Assembly (NCBI GenBank): GCA_017438865.1
Contig: JAFRUN010000013.1
Coordinates: forward strand, 1-56,065
DNA from: Clostridia bacterium
GTDB lineage: Bacteria; Bacillota; Clostridia; Christensenellales; CAG-138
Direction: 5' to 3'
DNA length: 56,065 nt
Below the pieces are notes generated by a model. That model searched no databases. It was given only the letters and a program-made list of their open reading frames with translations, and was not told where the DNA came from. This document shows, piece by piece, positions 41,567 through 49,742 of this stretch; the first letter of the stretch is position 1; the number at the start of each line of letters is the position of its first letter. A program made the translations under genes and the position numbers.

Positions 41567-42151
41567 TTAAATCTTCTGGACCTGAATGAAATCCAGCTCG
41601 ACGGGGGTTTCCCTGCCGAACATGGACACGGACAGTTTTACCTTCTGCCGTTCCGGATCGATCTTGTCGACACGGCCGAGGAAGTTCTCCAAAGGACCGG
41701 AGACCACGCGCACCGTTTCGCCGACTTCGATGTTCAGCACGATCGGGATGCGCTCCACGCCCATTGCGACGACCTCTTCGTCCTTCAGGGGAACCGGCTT
41801 GCTTCCCGGGCCCACAAAGCCCGTGACGCCGCGGGTGTTGCGGATGACGTACCATGCGCGCGGATTCATGACCAGCTCGCGCGATACGCCGCCGCCCATC
41901 TCGGCGGGACGCTCCTTCTCGACGACGTCGACGACCATCTTGACCATGACGTAGCCGGGATAGACCTTACGGGTGACGGATTTGCGCTTTCCGGTCGGCA
42001 GGATTTCGATGGTTTCTTCGGTCGGATACATGACTTCCAGAATCGTGTCCGAAAGTCCCGCGTTGTCGACGGCCTTAATGAGGTCTTCCTTGACCTTGTT
42101 TTCATACCCGGAATAGGTATGAACCACATACCATTTCGTTTCCTGACTCAT
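41567..42151 (-). CDS. nusG: Transcription termination/antitermination factor NusG
   Basis: This 194-residue protein has an NGN domain (KWYVVHTYSGYENKVKEDL, YPGYVMVKMVVD, WYVIRNTRGVTGFVG) and a C-terminal KOW domain (VGETVRVVSGPLENFLGRVD). It binds the RNA polymerase clamp and links polymerase to ribosome or Rho. It follows secE by 5 nt, as in nearly all bacteria. Confidence 0.97.
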   Translation of the reverse strand: MSQETKWYVVHTYSGYENKVKEDLIKAVDNAGLSDTILEVMYPTEETIEILPTGKRKSVTRKVYPGYVMVKMVVDVVEKERPAEMGGGVSRELVMNPRAWYVIRNTRGVTGFVGPGSKPVPLKDEEVVAMGVERIPIVLNIEVGETVRVVSGPLENFLGRVDKIDPERQKVKLSVSMFGRETPVELDFIQVQKI

Positions 42152-42156
42152 GAGCG

Positions 42157-42852
42157 TTAACCGATAATAATCTCCGCGCCGTTTCCGGTGAGTTCGCTGT
42201 CTGCGGGCTGTGCCTGCTCCTGCGCCGCAGGCGTGTCGCTGCCCTTGAGAAGCAGACTGACCGGCGTGTAGAAGATGAGGTCAAGCACATAGATGAGCAG
42301 CGCGAACGCAAGAACGAACACCAGAACGACTGCCGTCGCCTTGACGAGCTCCTTCATGGTGAGCCATGTGAGCTTCTTGACTTCGCCGGTCATCTCCTTG
42401 ATGTAGACCTGCCAGCGCGACTTCATCGCAAGGATCGCCAGCACGATGATCGCCAGAGCGAGTACCGCATAGACCAGCGCAAACAGGTGCGCGCCGATGC
42501 TGACCGCAAAGAAGATCAGCGGGAACAGCGAGAAGATGATCGCTGCGATGCAGGTGCCCTGGAACGTGCGGTAGCTGTTCTTCACGAAGTACATGATCGT
42601 GCCGATGACCAGCAGAATGCCCGCCGTGATCAGCATGACGTACGCAACGGTCTGACCGCCGTGGCTCGGATCGATCGCCGTCTCGGTCGCTTCGGCTGCG
42701 TTTGCGTCGAACAGCTTCAAGAGCGAAGAACCGCTCGCCATGTCATAGACCGACGCCGCAAGGGCGAGGATCCCGACAACCAGCAGCAGGATCGCGAAAA
42801 GACGAAGCGTCTTGACCGTCTTGTCTGCCTTCATTTCCTGTGTATTAGCCAT
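42157..42852 (-). CDS. secE: SecE with an N-terminal four-helix membrane extension
   Basis: The protein has 231 residues, against 60-125 for ordinary SecE. The C-terminal third (about 143-205) is SecE: an amphipathic helix KSRWQVYIKEMTGEVKKLTW then LTMKELVKATAVVLVFVLAF and the final helix. Before it lie about 140 residues with four hydrophobic helices (about 16-38, 67-87, 97-120 and 122-141), with no counterpart in standard SecE. The frame is open throughout, and position between rpmG and nusG confirms identity. The role of the extension is unknown. Confidence 0.9.
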   Translation of the reverse strand: MANTQEMKADKTVKTLRLFAILLLVVGILALAASVYDMASGSSLLKLFDANAAEATETAIDPSHGGQTVAYVMLITAGILLVIGTIMYFVKNSYRTFQGTCIAAIIFSLFPLIFFAVSIGAHLFALVYAVLALAIIVLAILAMKSRWQVYIKEMTGEVKKLTWLTMKELVKATAVVLVFVLAFALLIYVLDLIFYTPVSLLLKGSDTPAAQEQAQPADSELTGNGAEIIIG

Positions 42853-42864
42853 AGTGTTCTCCCG

Positions 42865-43014
42865 TTATTTGGACTCTCTGTGCAGCGTGTGCTTGCGGCA
42901 GAAACGGCAGTACTTGTTGAACTCAAGACGATCAGGATCGTTCTTCTTGTTCTTGAACGTATTGTAATTTCTCTGCTTGCATTCGGTGCAGGCCAAAGTG
43001 ATCTTAACGCGCAT
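42865..43014 (-). CDS. rpmG: Ribosomal protein L33
   Basis: The 49-residue product is [20 protein letters not shown] followed by [19 protein letters not shown] and [10 protein letters not shown]. Both C-x-x-C pairs are kept, so this is the zinc-binding (C+) form. ATG at 43014 follows TAGGAGGAGCATC. It is first in the rpmG-secE-nusG-rplK-rplA operon, the standard place for it in Firmicutes. Confidence 0.97.
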   Translation of the reverse strand: MRVKITLACTECKQRNYNTFKNKKNDPDRLEFNKYCRFCRKHTLHRESK

Positions 43015-43051
43015 GATGATGCTCCTCCTAAAAATGTTCCATCAAAAACGA

Positions 43052-43104
43052 GCCCCCAACGGGGGCACCTTTGATACGTTACCACAACGCTCGCGGTTTG
43101 TCAA
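43052..43104 (-). promoter_or_regulatory. Promoter plus 5' terminator-like hairpin ahead of rpmG
   Basis: On the minus strand TTGACA (43099-43104), a 17-bp spacer and TAACGT (43076-43081) form a promoter. Almost at the predicted transcript start, GCCCCC/GGGGGC (43052-43066) folds into a hairpin followed by TCGTTTTT, a terminator shape upstream of the first gene. It may be the end signal of the opp operon or a control of the ribosomal operon. Confidence 0.6.
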
Positions 43105-43157
43105 CGAAAAAGTTTGATTTCCGCAAAAGATTTTTTGAAAAAAGTCCGACGCCGTGC

Positions 43158-43184
43158 GGTTTTCGGGGTTAAAACCGCATTGCG
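43158..43184 (-). terminator. Hairpin downstream of the opp operon
   Basis: On the minus strand GCGGTTTT and AAAACCGC close a seven-base loop, with a run of six T a little further on. It may end the opp-DUF3899 transcript. Apart from this and the next promoter, the interval 43015-43252 holds no gene. Confidence 0.5.
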
Positions 43185-43252
43185 CCGGATCCCCTGCGAT
43201 AAGTATGCACCATGCACGCCGGTCTGCCCGGTTTTGCACCGGAGGCGTTCCG

Positions 43253-43675
43253 TTACGGGTACTTGACTTGGAACACGATCAGCAGGACGAGCCCCGCTGT
43301 CAGAAACGCCGCGCCCGTGAAAAAGATGAAGCTGTAACCCTTGACCTTCTTTTCCCTTCGCTTCTGAATGTAGTCGCGGTACTTGACGTACTTGTGCGGC
43401 AGAAACGGCAGGATGATCTCGACGCCGACGCGCAGTCCGTAAATCAGACCGTCGAACGCGCCGGCGTTCGAGGCGAAAATCAGTCCGGACGTCAGCACCA
43501 GCAGAATGCCCGGAAGCGAGAATGCGTCGCACATCACGCGCAGCTTGTCCTGCGGCTCCGTCAGGTTCCAATACCCGTTCAGAAACAGGATAAGAAAGAG
43601 CAGCGCCGTCGCAATGACGGCGCTTACGCCATATCGAATCAATACTGATTTGATGTTGACCTCTTTGTTGTTCAA
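43253..43675 (-). CDS. DUF3899-like membrane protein
   Basis: The protein has 140 residues with three helices (about 12-33, 49-70 and 112-137) and a basic cytoplasmic loop (KYVKYRDYIQKRREKKVKG). The pattern matches the DUF3899 family of small Firmicutes membrane proteins of unknown function. Its start overlaps the oppF stop (ATGA), so it belongs to the oligopeptide transporter operon. It may assist the transporter, which is inference from position. Confidence 0.75.
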   Translation of the reverse strand: MNNKEVNIKSVLIRYGVSAVIATALLFLILFLNGYWNLTEPQDKLRVMCDAFSLPGILLVLTSGLIFASNAGAFDGLIYGLRVGVEIILPFLPHKYVKYRDYIQKRREKKVKGYSFIFFTGAAFLTAGLVLLIVFQVKYP

Positions 43676-44859
43676 ATTCCGAACTCCTTTTTGTACTTTT
43701 CTTCTTCTGCGTCGTTGCAGCGAACGAAATGTCCGGGAAGGATCTCGCGGAGCGTCGGCTTGTCAACGGAATAGTCGTGCGACGCGAGCGGATTATAGAT
43801 GATACGGACACGCTTCTTTTCCGAACGCGGGTCGGGCAGCGGGATCGCGGAAAGCAGGGAGCGCGTGTACGGATGCATCGGATGATCGAACAGTTCATCC
43901 GTCTCCGCAAGCTCGACCATGTTGCCGTAGTACATAACGCCGATGCGGTCGGAGAAGTACTTGACGACGGACAGGTCGTGCGCGATGAACAGGATCGTCA
44001 GACCGAGACGCTCGCGCAGCTCGTTCAGAAGGTTGATGACCTGCGCCTGAATGGAAACGTCCAGTGCGGAGATCGGTTCGTCCGCGATCAGCAGCTCCGG
44101 CTCCATGATGATGGCGCGCGCGATGCCGATACGCTGACGCTGACCGCCCGAGAATTCGTGCGGATAACGTCCCGCATGCTCGCGGACCAGACCGACCAGC
44201 TCGAGCATCTCAAAGACCTTGTTGTCGATGTATTCCTTGTCCTTGATGCCTCTGATCGCAAGACCTTCGGAAATGATCTCGCGGACCGTCATACGCGGAT
44301 CGAGTGATGCGATCGGATCCTGGAAGATCATCTGGATCTTGGTGATCAGCTTGGTCTTCTTGGCAACGCGGATCGCGTCCTTATACTCCTTCGCCAGCTT
44401 TTCGGCTTCCTCCGGAGACATGGCGTGCTTCTGACGCTCCTGATACTTCTCGTGCGTTTCCTTCACAAGGCGCTGCGCATATTCGCGGTCCGAATACTTG
44501 TGATCGAACTTTGCCTTGCGGATCTCGGCGTAGTTATCCGAGATAATCTTGTTCAGCTCTTCGATCCGCTTTTCGTCCTTGCAGGTCGCCTTTTCCTTGC
44601 GGGCCGCCTTGATGGCTTCCTTATAGGAACGGTTGCCCGCGCAGATGCGCTGACCTTTGAAGTAGATGTTGCCCGAGGTGATGTTGTAGATCTTGATGAT
44701 CGAACGACCGGTCGTCGTTTTGCCGCAGCCGGATTCGCCGACCAGACCGAAGACCTCGCCCTTCTTGATGTCGAAGGAAACGTGGTCGACCGCTTTCGTC
44801 GGTCCGAAATACTGGCAGAGATCTTCAACGCGAAGCAATACTTCTTTCTGATCCGTCAT
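43672..44859 (-). CDS. oppF: Oligopeptide ABC transporter ATPase OppF with inserted coiled coil
   Basis: The protein has 395 residues. ABC motifs: Walker [16 protein letters not shown]-loop [12 protein letters not shown], signature [14 protein letters not shown], Walker [14 protein letters not shown]-loop HDL, then the Opp C-terminal extension [16 protein letters not shown]. Between Walker A and the Q-loop, residues about 75-175 form an inserted charged helical stretch ([20 protein letters not shown] and onwards) absent in standard OppF of about 310-330 residues. It pairs with OppD, which has a larger insert. Confidence 0.93.
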   Translation of the reverse strand: MTDQKEVLLRVEDLCQYFGPTKAVDHVSFDIKKGEVFGLVGESGCGKTTTGRSIIKIYNITSGNIYFKGQRICAGNRSYKEAIKAARKEKATCKDEKRIEELNKIISDNYAEIRKAKFDHKYSDREYAQRLVKETHEKYQERQKHAMSPEEAEKLAKEYKDAIRVAKKTKLITKIQMIFQDPIASLDPRMTVREIISEGLAIRGIKDKEYIDNKVFEMLELVGLVREHAGRYPHEFSGGQRQRIGIARAIIMEPELLIADEPISALDVSIQAQVINLLNELRERLGLTILFIAHDLSVVKYFSDRIGVMYYGNMVELAETDELFDHPMHPYTRSLLSAIPLPDPRSEKKRVRIIYNPLASHDYSVDKPTLREILPGHFVRCNDAEEEKYKKEFGI

Positions 44860-47012
44860 TGTTCTGCACCTCCCTCAAGTCTTTCGGTCATGCGGCGGAT
44901 ACGGTCGGTGATCGCCTTCGGGACCTCCACTTTCGGCGCGTCCGGATGGAGCAGCCAGGTGGCGGCATAGTGCGTATCCGTCACGCGGAAGAACGGCGGA
45001 TGCTCCTCATAGTCGATCTGCATCGCGTACTTGTTGCGCGCGGCGAACGCGTCGCCGGCCGGCGGATAGATCATGTTCGGAGGCGTGCCCGGGATCGCGT
45101 CGAGCTTTTCCTTCGTGTCGAGGTCCGGCATGGAGGACAGCAGCGCCCAGGTGTACGGATGACGCGGATCATAGAAGATCTCGTCCGCGGAGCCGTATTC
45201 GACGATCTTTCCGGCGTACATGACCGCGATGTCGTCCGCCATGTTCGCAACGACGCCGAGGTCGTGCGTAATGAAGATGATGGACAGTCCGCGCTCTGCC
45301 TTCAGCTTGTTGATCAGCTCCAGGATCTGGGACTGGATGGTAACGTCCAGCGCCGTGGTCGGCTCGTCGCAGATCAGGATATCCGGGTTTGCCGCAAGCG
45401 CGATCGCGATGACGATACGCTGGCGCATACCGCCGGAGAACTCGAACGGATACTGGTTGTAGCGCAGACGCGGCTCGTGGATACCGACCTCGTCCATCAG
45501 CTTGATCGCCTTTTCCTTCGCCATGCTCTTCGTGACGCGGTAGACGATCTGGGACGCCGTCTTCTTGAGGTGGTCGGTCAGGTCGTTGGTGCGCTTAGTG
45601 AAGTCGACCTGATCCGCCTGCTTGACGATGCCCTCATAATGCTCGGACATACGGTCGATGATCAGCAGGATGTTGCCGCTCAGCTCTTCCTTGGAGTAGA
45701 CCGCCTTCGGAATGACCTTCCAGGTGACAGTCTTGCCGCGCGCGATCAGCCGCGCGCGTCTTGCCGTCTGCCGTGCGAACCGCGCTTCCTCTTTCGGGTT
45801 GCGTTTCAGGCAGAAGAAGTAGCGGTCGATCGCGTTGTTCAGCGCGGAACGGAACGTATAGGCACGGCTGTCCTTGATGTACTCGAGCTCATCGATGGAC
45901 TCGTCGATCTCTTCGCAGATCGCCTTGGAAACTTTCTTCGCTTCGGGCTTCGTGAAGTCCTTGGAGAAGAACTCTCTCGCGTCCTTGAGCTTTTCAAGCA
46001 CGTCCTTCTTTTCGACCAGCGCACGCTCGAACGAATATTTGACGCCGTCCTCCTCGTATTTGGTGAACTGCGGCAGGAAGTGCTCGTTGATGAACGCCTC
46101 TGCTTTCGCGTTCAGCGTTTCGACGGGCTGATCCAGATTCGCGCTCGGATCGTAGAGCTTGTAGTAGCCGATGCTGAAGAAGTCCGGTCGCGTCTGCTCG
46201 GTGATCTCCTTCAGAAGACCTTCGAGCTTCTTGACCTCCGCGACGGATTCCTCGATGTTGTTGTCCTTCTTGCGATAGCCGGACGCCGCGCGGCCGAGGT
46301 CGTCGGAAGCGGCTTCCATTCTCGCCTTGTATTCTCTGACGAGGAAGCGGTCCTTGATCGTCTTGAGCCGTTTTCTGAAGTCCGCGAGATTCTTCTTGAC
46401 GTCGATGTGCTGATTCTTCTCCGCGAGGAAGAGGAAGTTCTCGACGAGAGCGAGCAGGTCCAGCGCGTTGGAGTGCGAGATGTTGTACGCATTTTCAAGG
46501 TGGTTGCTCTCGAGGCAGAAGCGCTCGAACGTCTTCATCAGAGAGTCGATCTCGTCCTTGTGACCGGAACCGGCCGCCGCGTACATGTTCTTTTTCAGCG
46601 CGCCGAGGAGCTTGTTGTACTCCACCTTGGCGACTCTGCGGTTGGTGGAGCTCTTCAGAAGCATCGCCTCGGTGATCTGTCTGCCGATCTTGACGATCGG
46701 GTCCAGCGAGGACAGCGGATCCTGGAAGATCATGGAGATCTTGTCGCCGCGGATGTTGTGGAAGTCCTCTTCGGAGATCTTCAGAAGATCCTTGCCGTCG
46801 TACAGGATCTCGCCGCCTTCAATGATCGTGTTGCCGGCCAGGATTCCGAGGATCGCTTTCGCGGTAACGGATTTGCCGGAACCGGACTCGCCGACGATCG
46901 CCAGCGTCTTGCCGCGCTTCAGATCGAGCGTAATGTCGCGGACCGCCTTCAGCGTACCTGCCTGTGTGCGGAACGAGACTTTCAGGTTTTTTACTTCAAG
47001 AATGTTATCCAT
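44856..47012 (-). CDS. oppD: Oligopeptide ABC transporter ATPase OppD with a ~370-residue insertion
   Basis: The protein has 718 residues, about double the normal 330-350. Walker A is at about 41-49 (GESGSGKSV) and the Q-loop at about 94-99 (MIFQDP). After about residue 121 comes a long lysine/glutamate-rich, mostly helical insert to about 490, and only then the signature FSGGMRQRIVIA, Walker B ILICDEPTTALDV, H-loop THDLGVVANMADD and the Opp C-terminus HPYTWALLSSMPDLD. The insert sits in the helical subdomain that faces the membrane subunits. It overlaps oppF by 4 nt. Confidence 0.93.
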   Translation of the reverse strand: MDNILEVKNLKVSFRTQAGTLKAVRDITLDLKRGKTLAIVGESGSGKSVTAKAILGILAGNTIIEGGEILYDGKDLLKISEEDFHNIRGDKISMIFQDPLSSLDPIVKIGRQITEAMLLKSSTNRRVAKVEYNKLLGALKKNMYAAAGSGHKDEIDSLMKTFERFCLESNHLENAYNISHSNALDLLALVENFLFLAEKNQHIDVKKNLADFRKRLKTIKDRFLVREYKARMEAASDDLGRAASGYRKKDNNIEESVAEVKKLEGLLKEITEQTRPDFFSIGYYKLYDPSANLDQPVETLNAKAEAFINEHFLPQFTKYEEDGVKYSFERALVEKKDVLEKLKDAREFFSKDFTKPEAKKVSKAICEEIDESIDELEYIKDSRAYTFRSALNNAIDRYFFCLKRNPKEEARFARQTARRARLIARGKTVTWKVIPKAVYSKEELSGNILLIIDRMSEHYEGIVKQADQVDFTKRTNDLTDHLKKTASQIVYRVTKSMAKEKAIKLMDEVGIHEPRLRYNQYPFEFSGGMRQRIVIAIALAANPDILICDEPTTALDVTIQSQILELINKLKAERGLSIIFITHDLGVVANMADDIAVMYAGKIVEYGSADEIFYDPRHPYTWALLSSMPDLDTKEKLDAIPGTPPNMIYPPAGDAFAARNKYAMQIDYEEHPPFFRVTDTHYAATWLLHPDAPKVEVPKAITDRIRRMTERLEGGAEQ

Positions 47013-47015
47013 AGA

Positions 47016-48587
47016 TCAATCCTCCACATTGCGCAGCGACGGGTTGAACGCATCTCTCAAGCCGTTGCCGAACAGGTTGAACGAGATCATGAGGAGCGAA
47101 ATGAACAGCGCCGGCAGGATCATCAGGTGCGGATAGTTCGTCCAGATCGCACTTGCGTCGGCCAGCAACGTACCGAGGGAGGTGGTCGTCGCGGAACCGA
47201 GCTTGACGATGCCGAGGTAGCTCAGCATGGATTCGCTGAAGATGACGCTCGGGATGATCAGCGCCGTCGACGTAACGATCGTGCCCAGCGAGTTCGGGAA
47301 GATGTGCTTCCAGATCAGGCGCATATCGCGCGCGCCGAGCGTCTTTGCCGCAAGCACGAATTCCTGCTTCTTGAAGCGGTAGAACTGCGTTCTGACGCGG
47401 TACGCGATGCCGATCCAGCCGTTCAGAATGTACGCGAACAGCAGACACGGAACTGCGCCGACCTTCGTTGCCAGATGGATCTGGAACAGCGTCGCCACAA
47501 TGATGAACGGAACGCCCTGGAGGATATCGGAGACACGCTCCATGAACAGGTCGATCCAGCCGCCGTAGAAGCCCTCGATCGAGCCGTAGAACGCGCCGAG
47601 GATGAAGTTGATCACGGATACGCAGACCGCGAGCAGCAAGCTCAGGCGGAGACCGCCGGCAAGACGCAGCATCAGGTCGTATCCCTGGCTGTCGGTGCCG
47701 AACAGGTACTGCGGCTCAAAGTTGTTCTTATAGATGAAGTAGTTGCGGTACAGAACGCGGACCTTGATGTGTGCAGTATCGAAAGAACCGCCGCCGGTGT
47801 ACTCCCACTTGATCGCGTTGCCCTCGGCGTCGCGCTTGTAGTTGTCCTCAAGCACCATGCCGGGCGCGTATTCGACGTTCTTCGCCTTGCCCTTTTCGTT
47901 GATGTAGATCGGCTGATACTTCTTGCACTTGAACCAGTAGTTCGCGTCGGACTTGTCGGGCGTGTAGTTGTTGTCCTCGATCAGCGGATACAGAAGATGC
48001 AGTCCGGTTTCTTTCTCCCACTCCTGCATGCGCTTGAACTCTTCCTGCTCCACGCTCTTGTAGATGAAGCCGACCTCGGCGTACGCGTTGATCTGACCGT
48101 GATAATATTTCTTTTCCTTCTTGGTCGCGTCGATCTGGATATAGGGATCGCTGATGCTGATCATCGGCTGATGCTCGCTCGCCATGCCCTCTTCCAGCGT
48201 GACCTTGCCGGTGCCTTCCCAGTCCTCGGCGCCCATGCCGATCGCAACCTTTGCGATCAGACCGATCTCGGAGAAGTCGCGGTTGACGGCGCCGTTCGCA
48301 ATGCCGTGCTCGCGCAGACCGTTGATGTACGGTCCCTTCTTTGCATAGTAGGTGTCCATGAACGTCGCCGGGTTTTTGGTGAACAGCGGCGCGGTGATCG
48401 AGAACAGGAAAATCAGAATGATGATGCCGGTTGCGACGACCGCCGCTTTGCTCTTGCGGAAGCGAATCCATGCATCCTTGAAATAACCGATCGGTTTGTC
48501 GTCGAACTTCACGTCGGTGAGACGCGTGTTCATGTTGACAAACTCAAATTTTTCGGGGCTCAGGGCCTTTACTTTCGTATCTGCCAT
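47016..48587 (-). CDS. oppC: Oligopeptide ABC transporter permease OppC with a large extracellular insert
   Basis: The protein has 523 residues against a usual 300. The first helix (about 50-72, AAVVATGIIILIFLFSIT) is followed by about 215 residues of soluble sequence (about 75-290) before GTDSQGYDLMLRLAGGLRLS, where the normal permease resumes with five more helices. The coupling motif LAAKTLGARDMRLIWKHIFP is intact. Topology puts the insert outside the cell, facing the binding protein. It starts 1 nt after oppB and ends 3 nt before oppD. Confidence 0.92.
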   Translation of the reverse strand: MADTKVKALSPEKFEFVNMNTRLTDVKFDDKPIGYFKDAWIRFRKSKAAVVATGIIILIFLFSITAPLFTKNPATFMDTYYAKKGPYINGLREHGIANGAVNRDFSEIGLIAKVAIGMGAEDWEGTGKVTLEEGMASEHQPMISISDPYIQIDATKKEKKYYHGQINAYAEVGFIYKSVEQEEFKRMQEWEKETGLHLLYPLIEDNNYTPDKSDANYWFKCKKYQPIYINEKGKAKNVEYAPGMVLEDNYKRDAEGNAIKWEYTGGGSFDTAHIKVRVLYRNYFIYKNNFEPQYLFGTDSQGYDLMLRLAGGLRLSLLLAVCVSVINFILGAFYGSIEGFYGGWIDLFMERVSDILQGVPFIIVATLFQIHLATKVGAVPCLLFAYILNGWIGIAYRVRTQFYRFKKQEFVLAAKTLGARDMRLIWKHIFPNSLGTIVTSTALIIPSVIFSESMLSYLGIVKLGSATTTSLGTLLADASAIWTNYPHLMILPALFISLLMISFNLFGNGLRDAFNPSLRNVED

Positions 48588-48588
48588 A

Positions 48589-49548
48589 TTATCTCTCCCC
48601 CATTCTGATACGCGGATCGATGAAGCCGTAGCTCAGATCCAGCACGATGCCGGCGAGAAGACCGATGAACGTATAGAATACGCAGTCGATCATGAACACG
48701 TCGTAGTCAAACAGGTTCAGGGACTTGATGTAGAGCTGACCGACGCCCGGGATGGAGAAGATCTGCTCAATGATCAGAGAGCCGGACAGCAGACCGATGA
48801 ACTCGGACAGGATGCTCGGCAGAACCGGGACCATTGCGTTCTTCAGCGCGTGACGGGCGGTCGCCTGCGCGCGCGTCAGGCCCTTCGTTCTTGCAAGCAG
48901 CATGTACTCGCTCGTCAGGGACTCCGTCAGCTCCGCGCGGACGAAACGCGTATAGTGCGCGATCGAACCAAACGAAAGCGCCAGAACCGGAGGAATCATA
49001 CTGGTGAACATTTTCCAGGTGAAATACGATCCGCCGGCGTCCGCCAACGAGTACATCTGCAGCGGCAGCCATCCGAGTTTAAAGTACAGGAAATACTGGA
49101 CAAGGAAGGCGTAAACATAGGACGGGACGGAAATGAATACCATGACCAGCGTACTGATCAATGAGTCGTCCCATTTGTTTTTACGGATTGCGGCGTACAC
49201 GCCGAGCGCAATGCCGACCGGAACTGCCAGGATCATCGAATACAGGTTGACCAGCAGCGTCGGAAGAAAACCGTTTTCCAGAACTTCCCATGCGCCCTTG
49301 CGCGGGGCAATGTACCAGGACGTACCGAAGTCCCATTTGGTGAAAATGTTCTTCAGGTAGATCCAGAACTGTGTCAAGACCGGCTTGTTGTATCCAAGCG
49401 CCTCCCAACGTTGTTGAATGACCGCCTGCAGATTCTTCTCAAGCGGCATCTCTCTCGGCAGCATATGCACCAAGATGAATGTCATCATGATAATGATGAA
49501 TAACGTAAACAACATCAGAACGAGTCTTTTGATTACGTATTTCAGCAC
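48589..49548 (-). CDS. oppB: Oligopeptide ABC transporter permease OppB
   Basis: This 319-residue inner-membrane permease with six helices has the standard size, unlike the other subunits. It keeps the N-terminal MLKYVIKRLVLMLFTLFIII and the EAA coupling loop (LLARTKGLTRAQATARHALK). The start is GTG at 49548, preceded by AAGGAGCGATTTG. The 194-nt gap to oppA contains strong hairpins. Confidence 0.93.
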   Translation of the reverse strand: MLKYVIKRLVLMLFTLFIIIMMTFILVHMLPREMPLEKNLQAVIQQRWEALGYNKPVLTQFWIYLKNIFTKWDFGTSWYIAPRKGAWEVLENGFLPTLLVNLYSMILAVPVGIALGVYAAIRKNKWDDSLISTLVMVFISVPSYVYAFLVQYFLYFKLGWLPLQMYSLADAGGSYFTWKMFTSMIPPVLALSFGSIAHYTRFVRAELTESLTSEYMLLARTKGLTRAQATARHALKNAMVPVLPSILSEFIGLLSGSLIIEQIFSIPGVGQLYIKSLNLFDYDVFMIDCVFYTFIGLLAGIVLDLSYGFIDPRIRMGER

Positions 49549-49588
49549 TGTTCAAATCGCTCCTTCCCCAGATTTTCTTGTCCCTCTC

Positions 49589-49701
49589 GGAACACCTTTT
49601 CCCGAACCCATCGATCCCGATCGCCGGACGGTGCGTTCGGAAAAGGGTGTTCCGTTTTTCCCTTAATGATACTTTCGCAGGGGGAGGAACCCTCCCCCTG
49701 C
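49589..49701 (-). promoter_or_regulatory. Two strong hairpins between oppA and oppB
   Basis: GCAGGGGGAGG/CCTCCCCCTGC (49677-49701) forms an 11-bp perfect stem with a 3-nt loop, and GGAACACC...GGTGTTCC arms (49589-49607 and 49635-49653) form a longer one with two bulges. Such structures commonly protect the oppA message and lower expression of the membrane genes. Confidence 0.7.
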
Positions 49702-49742
49702 TGAAAGCAACACACTATGCCGTCGTCAGAGACGACTGTTTT

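Noticed and set aside
44859-48608. A 1249-codon open frame on the plus strand opposite oppD and oppC, and similar long frames opposite greA-lysS, pyk, rnf and secA
   Set aside because: They are antisense shadows caused by high GC and biased codon use. They lack ribosome-binding sites and recognisable motifs, and the opposite strand encodes clear families.
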